From Apoda limacodes (lineage: Eukaryota > Arthropoda > Insecta > Lepidoptera > Limacodidae), in the NCBI GenBank assembly GCA_946406115.1, contig OX291560.1:9735158-9799157 (forward strand): 64,000 nucleotides of DNA. The letters are read 5' to 3'. Positions 22,415 to 35,800 of the stretch are shown piece after piece. How positions within the stretch are numbered: position 1 is the first letter of the stretch; every line of letters starts with the position of its first letter. A program made the translations under genes and the position numbers. The notes beneath the pieces were generated by a model. That model saw only the letters and a list, made by a program, of their open reading frames with translations, was not told where the DNA came from and searched no databases.

Positions 22415-22850
22415 ATCCGGAGTCGGACTCGCGCACGAAGGGTTTTGTAACATTATCTATAAACACGACAAAAAAATCAGGTTTATTATATGGGAGCCCC
22501 CTTTTAATATTTGTTTTATTTTAATTTAATTATTTATTTCTAAAGTGACTATATAATTAAATTTTCTGTGAATATTTTAAGCGTCTACCTGTTGCTGTTA
22601 TCAATATCGAGCAAAATCGAGCAAAAAAATCACGTTTGTTGTATGGGAGCCCCCTTAAATATTTATTTTATTCTGTTTTTTAGTATTTGTTGTTATAGCG
22701 GCAACAGAAATACATCTTCTGTTAAAATTTCAACTGTCTAACTATAACGGTTCATGAGAGCAAGTCCGGTGACAGACAGACGGACGGACAGCGGGTCTTA
22801 GTAATAGGGTTCCGCTGATTACCCTTTGGGTACGGAACCGAAAAAATTGC
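22415..22850 (+). repeat. Lepidopteran-type dispersed repeat
   Basis: Runs from GAGTCGGACTCGCGCACGA to ACCCTTTGGGTACGGAACC, with GACAGACGGACGGACAG near the right end. Related copies occur at 55,765-56,206 and 62,330-62,532. It carries short spurious ORFs only. Confidence 0.65.
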
Positions 22851-23234
22851 TGTTTACCTACAGGTTTTTCGGTGCTTTTGGTACCTAAAAAAAGTACATA
22901 CAAATCAAGTCATTTCTTTATGTGTGCAAATCTAATCATTTATTCAAATCTAGGTAGGTAAGTACTTATATCAGGGTCAACTATTGGCTTCCGGGAAAAT
23001 TCCGGTTTTCGATACTTATGATAAGGAATAGTGGAATTATATATTTTCCTTATTTAGATATTGACGTAAATGGAAATAACGGTTTTACCAGAGAAGATGC
23101 ACAACATGTTAGTACGTAATTTCGTTTCCAAAACAATTCACTGATCATATTAGTATGCAACTTTTTATACAGGTATTGTCGAGAGAGCGCGAGCGACTGT
23201 ATTTTATTTTTAGGCAACTGTAACAGGATGTAGA

Positions 23235-23330
23235 TAGCAAGAAGATGTTTACTGCTGAACGTATGCCTCCCCTATATGTCTCCACAACGGTCGGTCCTGA
23301 GCCGCCCAGGTCGTCTACACCTAGTAGGAG
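23235..23330 (-). mobile_element. RTE-type LINE C-terminus
   Basis: The minus strand reads WAAQDRPLWRHIGEAYVQQ followed by a stop, the diagnostic end of insect RTE LINEs. The short plus-strand ORF over it is a shadow. Confidence 0.65.
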
Positions 23331-24029
23331 GCAGTCCCTGCTGCTTCTTCCGATTCGTGGTTCGTCGAGCGATGTGCCCTGCTTATTGACACTTCATTCG
23401 CTAACGGAATTACTTCAATCCGGAATGTATCACTCAAAGAATCATCCAGCATAGCTTTCTTTATAACGTAGGTATGCCAGACTAATGAATTCAAGAGGAA
23501 AATGTATGCAATTAGGTCCTTTCGAGACCAGTGAAAGAACTGGCATAAATTATTTTCTCGAATATAACACTATACTATTCCTTCACAACGCAACGGATCA
23601 ACGGAGTGTCCTGATTTTTAAGGTTGCATATTCAACAAGAAATCCTTATAATTTCGCCATGACTTAGTCAGAGACTTAGTTCCTACTACAAATCTGTAAT
23701 TTAGCATACATATGCCTATTTATGTATATATATATAATCACGCCGAAAAAGATAAAATAAATCTTTTAAAAATTTTTTTTTTTGGCTTAAGTGGGGATAA
23801 TTTTTTCCTCGTCTATCCTATGGGGTATCGTCGGAAAGGTCGTTTAAATTCAGGGATGTGTTTGGAATGGAACCATGGATAGAATGATCTAGAACTCTTG
23901 TCTTCTTGAATACCATTTGCAAAACTAATACCATTGAATACCATTTGCATAGTTATGACGAGTTGAATAAGGGGCTGGTGCAAACGACTTATAGCTAGCT
24001 TATTTTTTTTTTCATCCATCAACTAATTT

Positions 24030-24968
24030 AGTCTCTATGCCAATCCCTCCCATAATGTATAATGATAAAGTTATCTCAATAGTCGACACAGCTAAAAATC
24101 TTGGGCTTCCTATGGACTCCAACTTATCTTTGAATGCACACGTAGCTGATTTATCTAAAAGAGTCCAGTTCACTCTACACCCATTAAGGCGCTTGCAGAA
24201 TTTAACTTAAACTATAACACTTTCTCTTTTAGAGTAGTAGAGAGTAGAGCATCTTCAAAACCTGTGCATTCGCTATATATACGATTTACGTAAATATGAC
24301 CATATCTCCAATTTTAGAACTGAACTCAAGTGGCTCCCAACCCAATCCGTTTCCGAAGGAATACTCAAACTTTATCCCTTCCTTATAACATTCTCTAAAA
24401 GCCTATTAACGTGATTTTTTTTTAAATCAACCTGTGAGACTAGTTACTTCACAATTATTAAAAATACCACGGAACGTTACTGACTTTTTTAATAATTTAT
24501 TTTCTGTTCAGGCAGCTATTCTGTGGAATTCTCTTACGCATACGCTTAGAGATAGTTCATCGACTGAAAAAACGCTTAAAAGAGCACTATTTGAGGAACA
24601 CTTGAAAATATAAAAAATAAATTTTATGAGCATCGAACACTGTCATTTATTTTATACCAACTTATTTTAATGATAATTTATTTTTATCTAGTATATAATT
24701 ATGTATTTATGTTATTATTTTATTTGTGTATGTGTATATGTAATTATATTGTTATTAAATTACATTTGTTATTAAATTAGTATTCTGTAACCATAGATAA
24801 AACTTTGTTGTACATGCGAACATGCCCTTGCCACCTTTTTTTGTAAATTTATTCTTTCTCTGGGTTTGCGGGAAGAAATCTGTAGCAGAGAAACGTACGC
24901 CCTTTGTACTATTTTCAAGTATTATAATTTCTTGTAATGTTATTTTTTGTATAGTAAATTAATAAAAT
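24030..24968 (+). mobile_element. Jockey-group LINE 3' portion
   Basis: Frames read SIVDTAKNLGLPMDSNLSLN, LQNLCIRYIYDLRKYDHISN and FRTELKWLPTQ, then AAILWNSLTHTLRD. This is the end of the palm, the thumb and the C-terminal arm of a Jockey-group reverse transcriptase, followed by an AT-rich 3' UTR ending in AATAAAATAAAAT. Several stops and a poly(T) insertion at about 24,413-24,423 disable it. Confidence 0.72.
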
Positions 24969-25027
24969 AAAATCAAATAGCAAAATCCTGCCTGATGATA
25001 AGCGGTCACCTTAGTCTATGAACGTTT

Positions 25028-25590
25028 AGACTTCACGTCGGGGCAAAGTTTGCTGCTTTACAAATCGCAAGTTCGGCCCCAAATGGACTGCTGTCATCTC
25101 TGGGCACCCGGATACCAGCTTGGCCCATTTGACTCGGTTCAACGACGGGCTATGAAAATTGTCGACGATCCCAAACTCACTTGCCAAATCGAGCCCTAAA
25201 GTCAGAGGAGAGACTGCCTCCCTGTGTGTGTTCCACCGCTTGTATGGGATGTGTTTTAAGGAATTGATCGAAATGATGCCCACGGCTACTTTCTCCTATC
25301 GCACCGCTGGCCTTCGGCAGGGAATTGATTCTCACACTTTAGAACCGAAATGGTCGCGTACGGGGGTTTCAGAGAAACTTCCTCCCGCGAACGCTCGGGT
25401 TGTGGAATGAGGTCCCTGCCAAGGTTTTTTCCAAGGACAACAATATAGGGTTCTTCAAGAAAGAAGTTATTAGATTTTCAAAGGGCCGGCAACGCGCGAA
25501 TGATACTCCTGGTGTTGCAAGCGTCCATAGGCTACAATGACCGCCTACCATCAGGCGGACCGTAAGCTTGTTTGCCACCTTAGGTGTATA
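25028..25590 (+). mobile_element. Zenon-like LINE 3' fragment
   Basis: Starts in the RT thumb (CTTCACGTCGGGGCAAAG) and runs to the family 3' end (GCCACCTTAGGTGTATAAAA). About 40 bp of an inverted family 3' end (24,985-25,027) precedes it. Frame is broken. Confidence 0.8.
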
Positions 25591-25689
25591 AAAAAATACA
25601 AGGGGCATTACTCACGGATTGCCTTTGAAAATATGATTTCCCCCTTCAAAGAATTCTTTTATTTTTATTTATTCTTTATAGCTACTTAC

Positions 25690-26060
25690 ACCCTAGAGAA
25701 AATTTAAACACGGAGCTCATTATAGAACCTACACGTTGGCGGGTGGAAGTTCCTCTGTAACCGGATTGATCCGTGCCCATTTAGATTACAAGGTGTAATG
25801 ATTGCATGGTATAAAGTAGCTGCTGGGATAAATTTTAACAGTTCCTCAGAGCACAACCTATTATACAAGCGGTATGACAGACACGGGGAGGTTAATAGTA
25901 TCCCCAAAGTAAATGATTCAATATCGTTTGAGGGCTTGGAATTTTCAACTAATCTGACAGCTCATCTTTTAACCGACTTAAAAAGTTCATAATCAGATGC
26001 ACCCACCAAGGATGGCAGCAGTCCATGTGAGGTTAGAATTGCGATTTATGAGTTAGCAAC
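25690..26060 (-). mobile_element. Older Zenon-like LINE fragment
   Basis: A minus-strand frame (25,704-25,907) reads YRLYNRLCSEELLKFIPAAT, homologous but clearly diverged from the other copies (YRLYNGLCSEELFEMMPTAT). It is probably an older insertion or a sister subfamily. Confidence 0.65.
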
Positions 26061-26118
26061 CTCTGTGTACGCATTTGCAGTAGCGTAGGAATTAATCTTA
26101 AAATATGCAGGTATCCAA

Positions 26119-26218
26119 CTGCATCTCCAGATATACAACTGCATCTCCAGATATTCTACTGCATCTCCAGATATTCTACTGCATCTCCAGATATTCAACT
26201 GTATCTCCGAATATCAAA
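26119..26218 (+). repeat. 20-bp tandem repeat, five units
   Basis: Four clean units of CTGCATCTCCAGATATWCWA and a degenerate fifth at 26,199-26,218. They end about 600 bp before the proposed serpin signal-peptide exon. Confidence 0.9.
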
Positions 26219-26822
26219 AAAAGCCAAGCATAAAACGTTCTATGCAAAGCTATATTGCTGCTTACTTTGAGTTTTTGAAAAAAAAAATTAGTATCAATTA
26301 TTGCAGAATATTCCTATTAGTTTTAAAAATAGTCAGCTTTTAATGTTTATTTCTAAAAACAACAAAATATTCGCTCCAGTACCTGCATCTGCTGATTTCT
26401 ATCAAAAAAAACCCTGTTCGGTTTTCCGAAACATCCCTGATTGGTTTGAAACAGATTACAAAATGGTCATAGAACATGGTAAATGAGGTTTCGGTTCGAC
26501 CATTTTATTATTCTTGTGATTATGGAGCATAGGTGTGAGGTCGTGAGAAATACGTCATCCGATGATAAACCGGTCGCTTATAACAACTTCACTTAGTACT
26601 GTTTTCAACGTGAAGAAGATCGCACGTTTACAAAAAAAAACGAAAAATTGCAATGAAATAAACAAACAAGTAAAGCATAGTGATTTTGTAATCACCGAAT
26701 AGTTTAAAAGAAATATAGCTGCGAAAGAGCTTTGTTTTTTCGACCGGTTTTGATTTACCTTGAACTTACGTTGTTTTTTTTTTAATAATAGTTGTTTTCC
26801 TTGTTTTATTTGTGAGATCAAA

Positions 26823-26856
26823 ATGTCTGTGAGATTTTGTTTTTTACTTTTCTTAG
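26823..26856 (+). CDS. Proposed serpin exon 1 (signal peptide)
   Basis: ATG in the context atcaaaATG. Encodes MSVRFCFLLFL and one base, then a strong donor (gtaagt at 26,857). It is phase 1, exactly what exon 2 needs, and the join completes a signal peptide. The exon is too short to stand on homology, so a different gene or another leader exon remains possible. Confidence 0.6.
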
Positions 26857-29800
26857 GTAAGTTTTGTATTTGATGACTATTATTATATATAATTATGTAC
26901 CTTGTAATTTTGTTAATTATTGTTTAACCATTATAAATAATTGATTTTGTGGTTGATTAAGTGGAAACACAATTTACATCAATATTTTAATACAAGTCTG
27001 GTTTATAGCTTATCATTTTATTGATCTTACTTGCGGTCAAGTGTTATCGAATATGAAATTAGTTTCTCACCTTTACGATTTTATATAAGTAAGCTATTAG
27101 ATTTCTAAATAGCTGGGGTGCAAAAGTAGGTATTATGTGGATTTATTGAAATGAATGAATTTAGATTTCCATTTAGATATATTTTACAGTAGGTAACTTG
27201 AAATAAGATTAAAGTTCAGATACATAAGGAGTGTTGCTGAGTCTATACCGCATACCGGTCCAAGTAGTCAAAATTTTTCCCTTGCGCCCGCTATTAGTTA
27301 CTCTAACCGGCTTTATTTAAAAACAAGCCTTTGGCAGCGGTTTCACCTGCCTTAAATTCCATTATCGTTACAGGATTTAAACGGTAACTCGTCAATTATA
27401 GAAAAAAACCGACTCACACTTGACGTTTATAAGTAGCCTATGTCCTTTCCCGATACTCAAATTGTCTCCATGCCAAATTTCATCTTAACCGATACAGTGC
27501 TTTAAGCGGTAAGACGTAGCAGACAGCCAGACAGGCAGAATTACTTTTGCATTTATAATATTACTAGGTATGGATACAGACTCCATGTACCTAGGTACAT
27601 GCTTTAAATGTTACCCATTTTTGCCCTCAACAATAATTCGCTTACTTGAGGTGCGTTCTGTTCACTGCTTTAATGCGTTTAATGTCATAATCCAGCCAAG
27701 TTTAAAAGACATAAATGTTGTGTGACACACTGTACAAATCTTGGCTCATTCTCTTTGGTTGCATTATTGACATTCAACGCATAATTTGGTCAACAAAACG
27801 CCACTTTTCTAAAACCACTTACAAAAACTAAAAAAAAACACCGGATAAGTGCGAGTCGAACACGCATTAAGTTACGGTCCCGTAGAATAAGAAAATATTG
27901 TAAACGAGTAGATATCTACCGATTGTTTTCAAATCAATTGTCGTTGAAAGTATTTATAAACTTCTATATTATCGTGAGTTATTTCAGATTTCAGACAAAA
28001 TTTTTAGCAATTTATACATTTTAGAGAAAAAAATATTTAGAACTTTAAATTACTGACTTATCTAACGTGTACAATTAAAAATTTCATTGTTAAGTCATTG
28101 GTATGAAAAGCTACACTTACATTTTTAACTTCTCTTGAGAGAATTTGCGTTTTCTTAACGTTTTGAGACTTCGTTAGAGAATCGTTTGCCATAATTTTTG
28201 CACTCTGTGTGTATGTATGTATTTATGTAAGCTTTTTTTTGCCCTTCGACATCTCAAGAACCAATGGAATAAATTGCTCTCGTGACCATATCAAACGAAA
28301 CGCCACGTTATGACTTAGATCTGAAAAGAGTTTGAGCAAAATCGGTCCAGCGGTTTGTTTTTTATCGCTAAAAACTGATTGTTTTAAAGACGCAATAATA
28401 ATATTCATGTATAATATGTTTGTATTTATATTTGTATTTCTTTATAATCACCATAGGAACAGTTTTATGTACACTTGGTTAAGTCAATATTAACAATATT
28501 TTTTACATTTTTTACAGAAATTATAAATTCAAATCACATATTATCATATAATCAAATTTCATATATTCAAATATTCTTGAAGTTGCTCGTTCTGTACTTG
28601 CTACCTAACTGATTTTATTTCTCAATTTTGTTAAAAATCTCATTAGAATCGACCTAAAGACGGAGGAATAAGCCTTTAGGCCCATCTCGTAACCAAATGT
28701 AGTAACCCGCTTCTAAATGGGAAAAAATATCCCAATTTGAAGCTGCCTACTAAACGGGAACCCTTTAGGCCCATCTCGTAATCCAATTTGGTAACCAGCT
28801 TCTAAATGGGAAAAAATATCTCAATTTGGAGCTGGCTACGAAACGGGAACCCTGTAGGCCCATCTCGTAACCTTGATTGGTAACCAGCCCATAAAAAACT
28901 ACTTATTTTCCTTTTTTCAAACTGCGTGGAGTTTAGCAACTCATCTTGATTATTAACAAATGCATTTAAAGCTTTCATTTATTTATTTAATTATTCGTGC
29001 TAAATATCCTTAAAATAACAATTATTGTCTCCTGATGTTATATCGTATTAAGTAAAATGCATTTTTCCTTGCTATATTGCAATCCTGTACCTGGAATGTC
29101 ATTTTCGAAAGAAATATCTGCCATTGAGTTTATTACCAACAAGCCGGGGAGGAAAATCGTTGCTGTTAAAGGGTCGGAATTATTATTTGTGAAAAAAATT
29201 AAAATAGTTTTTGGCACTGTGCAAAGCGTGATTGTGGTGGTAAGTAATGTCATATTACCTTGTGACATAAAAATATTCTAAAAGAAAAAAAACATTCCAA
29301 CGATTGCTAAACAAATCCTGCGATACAAGTTTTGAAAAGAAATATTGCAAAATTTAAATTTGAAGCTTCAAAAAATTTACAGCCTATTCAAAAACAGTAA
29401 CGGTTAAACAGTTAAAGTACGAAAATATTCATTTATATGATGAGATACCAAAGTGTACAAGTCATAAGTCCGCTACTAATCGCCAAAGAAACAAATTCTT
29501 AGAAGTCGATAAAGTTCGATGTAAATTGCCAGAAGATATTATTGAACCAAAAAAAATTCTAGATTTTGTGCTCGCCGATTACCAAGACGCGATTACTAGT
29601 ATTTGATGATAAAGGCAATACTGTTAACATGAGTAAGTATAGGCACTTTTTTGCCGATGGCACGTTTAATTCGTGTCTTCAGGCATTTTTGCAAATGTAT
29701 ACCATCCATGGTTTGGACAGAGCGTCGAATGTTATTGTCCCATTATTGTACGCATTTCTTGACAAGAAGGGTGTAGAAACTTACGAGATTTTAATTATTT

Positions 29801-32800
29801 TTAATAAAATCTCAAATAAGCAAATGGAGCACTGAAAAAATAACGTTAGACATTATTAATTAAATTTTGGACCCTAAAATGTAAAAAATTAAGAGTACCT
29901 ATACTTTTTCTTTTCGGATGGAAGCTGTCAAACTAACCGAGGCTTGTGTATTTGAAAAACTTCAAGTGTGAGTCGAATTAGCCCACGGTATTAATTATTA
30001 TTAATTAGATCCCAAACTCACCCGCGGTATCGAGCCCTTAAGTCTGAGGAGAGACTTTGCCTCCCTGTGTGTGTTCTACCGCTTGTACAATGGGTTGTGT
30101 TCTGAGGAATTCGAACTGCTCGCCATCGGTAGGGAATTCATTCTTACACTTTAGAACCGAAATGGTCGCGTACAGTGCGGTTTCGGAGAAACTTCCTCCC
30201 CCGAACGCTTGGATTGTGGAATGAGCTCCCTGCCAAGGTTTTCTCCAGTATGGGGTTCTTCAAGAAAGAAGTTATTAGATTTCTGAAGGGTCGACAACGC
30301 GCGAGTGATGCCCCTGGTGTTGCAAGCGTCCATAGGCTACGGTGACCGCTTACCATCAAGCGGACCGTAGACTTGTTTGCCACCTTAGTGGTATTAGAAA
30401 AAAAAGGTCCCTAATTTTAGAGCTATCCAAATAAAAACTCGGCAACGCGCGAGTGATGCCCCAGGCATACCAGGCAGACCGTAAGCTTGTTTGCCACCTT
30501 AGTGGTAAATAAAAAGATATGTCGTACCTAAAACACGTCACGTATAAGTCTAAAGAGTGCTCTAAACGTTTATTACTTAGCTAGAACATATACAGACTAA
30601 AGAACTTCTAGAACATATATATAGACTAAAGGACTTCGTTCCATCCGGGTGTCCCACGACAAGTTTTTTTTAAAAAGTATATTAAGGCGTTGAATACACG
30701 AGCGACATCAGCCTAATCAGCCTATCGACGTCAATTAAGGTGAAATTGTGGGCATGCCCACCGTGCCCACAACAGTGGATCCGCGCTTGCATGCTATTGA
30801 CCGCTTTTATCAGCACTAAGCGATGTCACGTGAGGTAATAAGTTCATTTGAACTGTACAGATAAACGTAAACATGTCTGGAAGGTCGGGTTAGTCAGACA
30901 TTTTGTAAACAAACAATGAGGATAAACTGTATTACGTGTAATCTCAGCAGCGACGATCAATATGATGACGCGTTAACCGGCTTCGAATTATCCTTGCGGT
31001 TGGAAATACCCGGCACAGTAAATGTCGTCATTGAATTTAAGAAAAAGAACCGGTCGCGTGTATTTTGTACACACGTTAAGTTAGGGTTCTGTAGAATTAT
31101 TATTATTGCTGATAGGTAACTGAAAAATTTGTGACCGGACTTAGGTAATTTTGTTGACAGTAGGTATTTTTAAATATTGTCACTTTGAGGGGTGAGATAC
31201 AAAATTTTCAACAGCGGAAGCTAAAGTGTGTGTGAGAGAAACGATAAATTTTGAAAGACCTATTTATTTATATCTAAAGACGTACCTCGCAATAGGCTGC
31301 GAAAACAAAAAATGTGTTATTCCTCACTTCAATATAAGGAATATACTTTTTCTCACAATTTTATTATCTACAAATTGTAGTCATTCTGTAAAATTTTATG
31401 AAAATCGATGGTATTAATGATTTAACTAAAAAAAAAAACAAATAAACACACAGTCACGAAATAAGGTGTAATGTATTCACAAATTATATTAACTTATAAA
31501 GAATTAAATGTAAGTATCATTAGGGTTCCGTACCCAATGGGTAATTTGCGGAACCCTTTTACTAAGACTTTGCTGTCCGTCCGTCCGTCTCTCTCAGCTG
31601 GTACTTTCTCCAACGAGAATACCAGATATAGAGAAAAATACGAGCTCCTTACAGGACCTTCTGCTGACTACTCGTCCGGACGGATACTCCGTCTCAGTGG
31701 ATGCGCCTCTTGGCTCCTCGTACCACTGTCTCGTTCGGATTCAAATGTCATGCCCACAACCCGATCCATCTGGGCCAACTAATTGGCGTCGTGTGTGGCA
31801 CTATAAGTTGGCAGACTGGGATGGATTGCGAGAATTTTACGCATCGTACCCGTGGAGGCAGATCTGCTTTAACTCAGAAGATCCTGACGTCTGCGCAGCC
31901 GCAGTCACTGAGACAATCCTTGCTGGTATGGAATGCTATATTCCTAACCCGCGAGTAGCTGCCGGCGTCAAAAAACGACCGTGGTTTAATAGGTCTTGCA
32001 GAAAAGCTAAAATTCTTAAGCAAAATGCATATGAGGCTTGGACCACGGCTCGTTATAATAAGGATCCAAATATTTCTGAGTTAAAACGCAAATTAAATGC
32101 TGCCTCGAGATTCAGTAAGAAAGCAACTGCCAGAGCAAAATTCCAATTCATCGGCAAAATAGGTGGGCGACTTGCGAGCTATCCTTCTGGGAGTCGTGCT
32201 TACTGGTCGCTTGCCAAAGCTGCCGAAGGGAACTTCTGCCAGTCGTCGTTACCACCACTGCGAAAGACCGATGGTGACTTGGCCCATAGTGCTAAAGAGA
32301 AAGCCGATCTACTGGGCAGTCTCTTTGCCTCGAACTCGAATATGAACGATGAAGGCGCTGTACCACCTACTATACCGTGGTGCGGTAAGTCCATGCCGGA
32401 AATCTCCATAACGCAGCAGGAGGTCAGGCGGGCGTTGCTTTCTCTAGACGTTCATAAGTCGAGTGGGCCAGACGGTATACCAGCAGTGGTGCTTAAGCAG
32501 TGTGCTCCTGAGTTATGTCCTGTACTCACGCGCCTCTTCGCGCTTTCCTACCACACTAGGCAATTTCCGTCTACATGGAAGACTGCGAATGTGCACCCGG
32601 TGCCCAAAAAGGGCGATAGATCAGATCCATCGAATTACAGGCCTATCGCTATTACCTCTCTCCTCTCTAAGGTGATGGACAGCATATGAGGCTTAGACCA
32701 CGGCTCGTAATTATAAGGATCCGAATATTTCTGAGTTAAAACGCAAATTAAATGCTGCCTCGAGGTTCAGTAAGAAAGCAACTGCCAGAGCAAAATTCCA

Positions 32801-35800
32801 ATTCATCGGCAAAATAGGTGGGCGACTTGCAAGCTATCCCTCTGGGAGTCGTGCTTTCTGGTCGCTTGTTAAGCTGCCAAGGGACACTTTTGTCAGTGGT
32901 CGTTACCTCCACAGCGAAAAACCGATTCTCCCATAGTGCGAGAGAGAAAGCCGATTTACTGGGCAGTCTCATTGCCTCAAACTCGAATATCAATAACGAA
33001 GGAGCTGTACCACCTACTTTACCGTGATGCGGTAAGACTATGCCGGAAATCTCAATAACGCAGCGGGAGGTCCGGCGGGCGTTGCTTTCTCTAGACGTTC
33101 ATAAGTCGAGTGGGCCAGACGGTATACCAGCAGTGGTGCTTAAGCAGTGTGCTCCTGAGCTATGTCCTGTACTCACGCGCCTCTTCGCGCTTTCCTACCA
33201 CACTAGGCAATTCCGTCTTCATGGAAGACTGCGAATGTGCACCCGGTGCCCAAAAGGGCGATAGATCAGATCCATCGAATTACAGGCCTATCCTGTGGTA
33301 ATACTCTCTCCTTTCCAAGGTGATGGAGCGTGTGATCAACACACAGCTTCTAAGATACCTAGAAGTACACGGCCTGGTCAGTGACCGTCAATATGGCTTT
33401 CGCCACGGTGGCTCGACTGGTGACCTTCTAGTGTATCTCACACACCGATGGACACTAGTAATTGAGAGTCAGGGCAGGCAGAGGCATTGGCATGTAGCCT
33501 GGACATAGCGAAGGCGTTCGATCGGGTCTGGCACCGGGGTCTTCTATCGAAGTTGCCATCTTACGAAGTGCCCGAGGGTTTGTGCAAATGGGTGGCTAGC
33601 TTTTTGTCCGGCAGGCGCATACGAACCGTAGTTGACAGTAGTTGCCCTGATAGCATAGACATTAATGCTGGTGTCCGCAAGGTTCTGTGCTGTCTCCTAC
33701 GCTGTTTCTACTGCATATCAATGACATGTTGGACATCAACAACATGCATTGCTATGCAGATGACAGTACTGGAGACGCTTTTTACACGGGTCGTGCAAAC
33801 ATCCCTCGTTCCGTTGTGGAGGAAAACCGCGGAGAACTTGTGTCTCAAATCGAGACCACACCATCTAAGGTCTCGGTCCGATTTAACCCTACAAAGACAC
33901 TAGTGTGCGCGTTCACCGCTAAGAAAACTCCATTCACTGTAGTCCCACAATTCCAGAACACTCCCCTCTCCATCTCCAAGAGCATTGGGATGTTCAGTTC
34001 CGAGATCATTTACAAGATAAGGTGAAGCTGGCGTCCAAAAAACTTGGTGTACTCAACAGAGCGAAGCAGTACTTCACGTCGGGGCAAAGGTTGTTACTTT
34101 ACAAGTCATAAGTTCGGCTCCATATGGAGTACTGCTGCCATCTCTGAGAATTGTCGACGATTCCAAACTCACTTGCGGTATCGAGCCCTTAAGTCTGAGT
34201 AGAGACTTTGCCTTCCTGTGTGTGTTCTACCGCTTGTACAATGGGTTGTGTTCTGAGGAACCCCTTGGCCGCTTTCTACCATCGCACCGCTCGCCATCGG
34301 CAGAAAATTCATTCTCACACTTTAGAACCTAAATGGTCGCGTACAGTGCGGTTTCAGAGAAACTTCCTCCCGCGAACGCTTAAGTTGTGGAATGAGGTCC
34401 CTGCCAAGGTTTTCTGCAAGGACTACAGTATGCAGTTCTTCAAGAAAGAAGTTATTAGATTTCTGAAGGGTCGGCAACGCGCAAGTGATACTTGTTGCAA
34501 GCGTCCATAGGCTACGGTGACCGCTTACCATCAGGCGGACCGTAAGCTTGTTTGCTACTTCAGAGACCATTATGATCTTCATATTAATCTATCAAGGTTA
34601 ACCGACCAACAACAATGGCAGAGTGCGACGTCTTCTAATGTCAAACCAAATTTTTAGCTGTAAAAATATAACAAAGCCACTAACGTTGCTAAGTTTGTTA
34701 AGTGTAAAGATTCTCGAAAACCGGGTACATGATCCTGATATGCATAGGTTTAAGAAAATAAACGCTTATGGACTTAGGTCTAAAAGTAGGCAATCCAACC
34801 CTATAAAGTGCAAGAGCATTTCATGTAACAATCGGAGAAACGCTGAATACGAATCAGCTTGTTGTCATTGACAATACAAAATTTGGACTGGGAGTCCGGT
34901 AGTCAAGATGGCGGTCAAAACTCTGTTCTCCCTATATAATTCTTGTTCGATGGCATTAGGGCGATGGAGCAACACAGCCATACGCAGGGAAATAAAGGGG
35001 AATTCTATATGCGAGCAACAAAACTATAAGAGAATACACTTCGCGGCGCGTTTTACATTTTTGCTAAAATGTTGCTGTCCCTATCAAAAACGACGCGGGC
35101 GCGAGACCCCCTTGCCCCGCGCCGCGCGCCTTATTCTGGTATGATTTTGTCGGATAGCTGGAACGTCAGTATTCTGATAAGCGATGTTACTTTCACCCAA
35201 AAATCCTATATTTTGAGCATTAACGAAGTATAAATGAATTATCATCATTAATTTTTAAATATAATAAGTATTTAATGTGTTGCCATATTGTTTATCCGAT
35301 TGCCTGAATGGTAATTTATTGCTTCCACTTGCGCAAAAGTTATAGGCATGAAAAAATGTCATTAATTCCATTCCAATGGAATAGGTTAAATACTCAAAGC
35401 ATAGACTAGCATCGGACCTAAGGGACGGTAATACAAAACAATCCTATACTTTTGTCAACGAGTGTTTGCCACCTGTATTCAAACTATAAATCATCGATGC
35501 AATTTTCTCAATTCCTTAGTAGATATTCGACGTTCCGTTCGGCGCGCTCTCCGAGAAAATAGCTAGGTACCTACTTATACAAACTTATAAAGGCTAAGCG
35601 AGTTCTTTTTTTGGAAAATTCTTTATTTATAGGCAGGAATGAATATTGAAATAGGAGGGGGTTTCTGAGCTAACATTCATTTATCTTTTCACGGAAATCA
35701 GCAAGGACGATAATATAATTGTACGTTACTAAATAACGTTACGAAATTGTTGATAAAGTTAAGTAATAAGTTTTAACTTTTAAAAAACTTCTACGCTGCC

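Noticed and set aside
26099..26220. CRISPR-like array
   Set aside because: Units are directly contiguous 20-bp tandem copies without spacers, and the genome is eukaryotic.
30916..31119. 67-residue ORF in the proposed serpin intron 1
   Set aside because: It overlaps dispersed-repeat phrases (AACCGGTCGCGTG, TTAGGGTTCTGTAGAA) and has no recognisable domain.
34623..35144. Two conserved-looking ORFs mirrored at 38,564-39,085
   Set aside because: The conservation only reflects the inverted duplication; neither frame has a recognisable domain or substitution pattern I can call coding.
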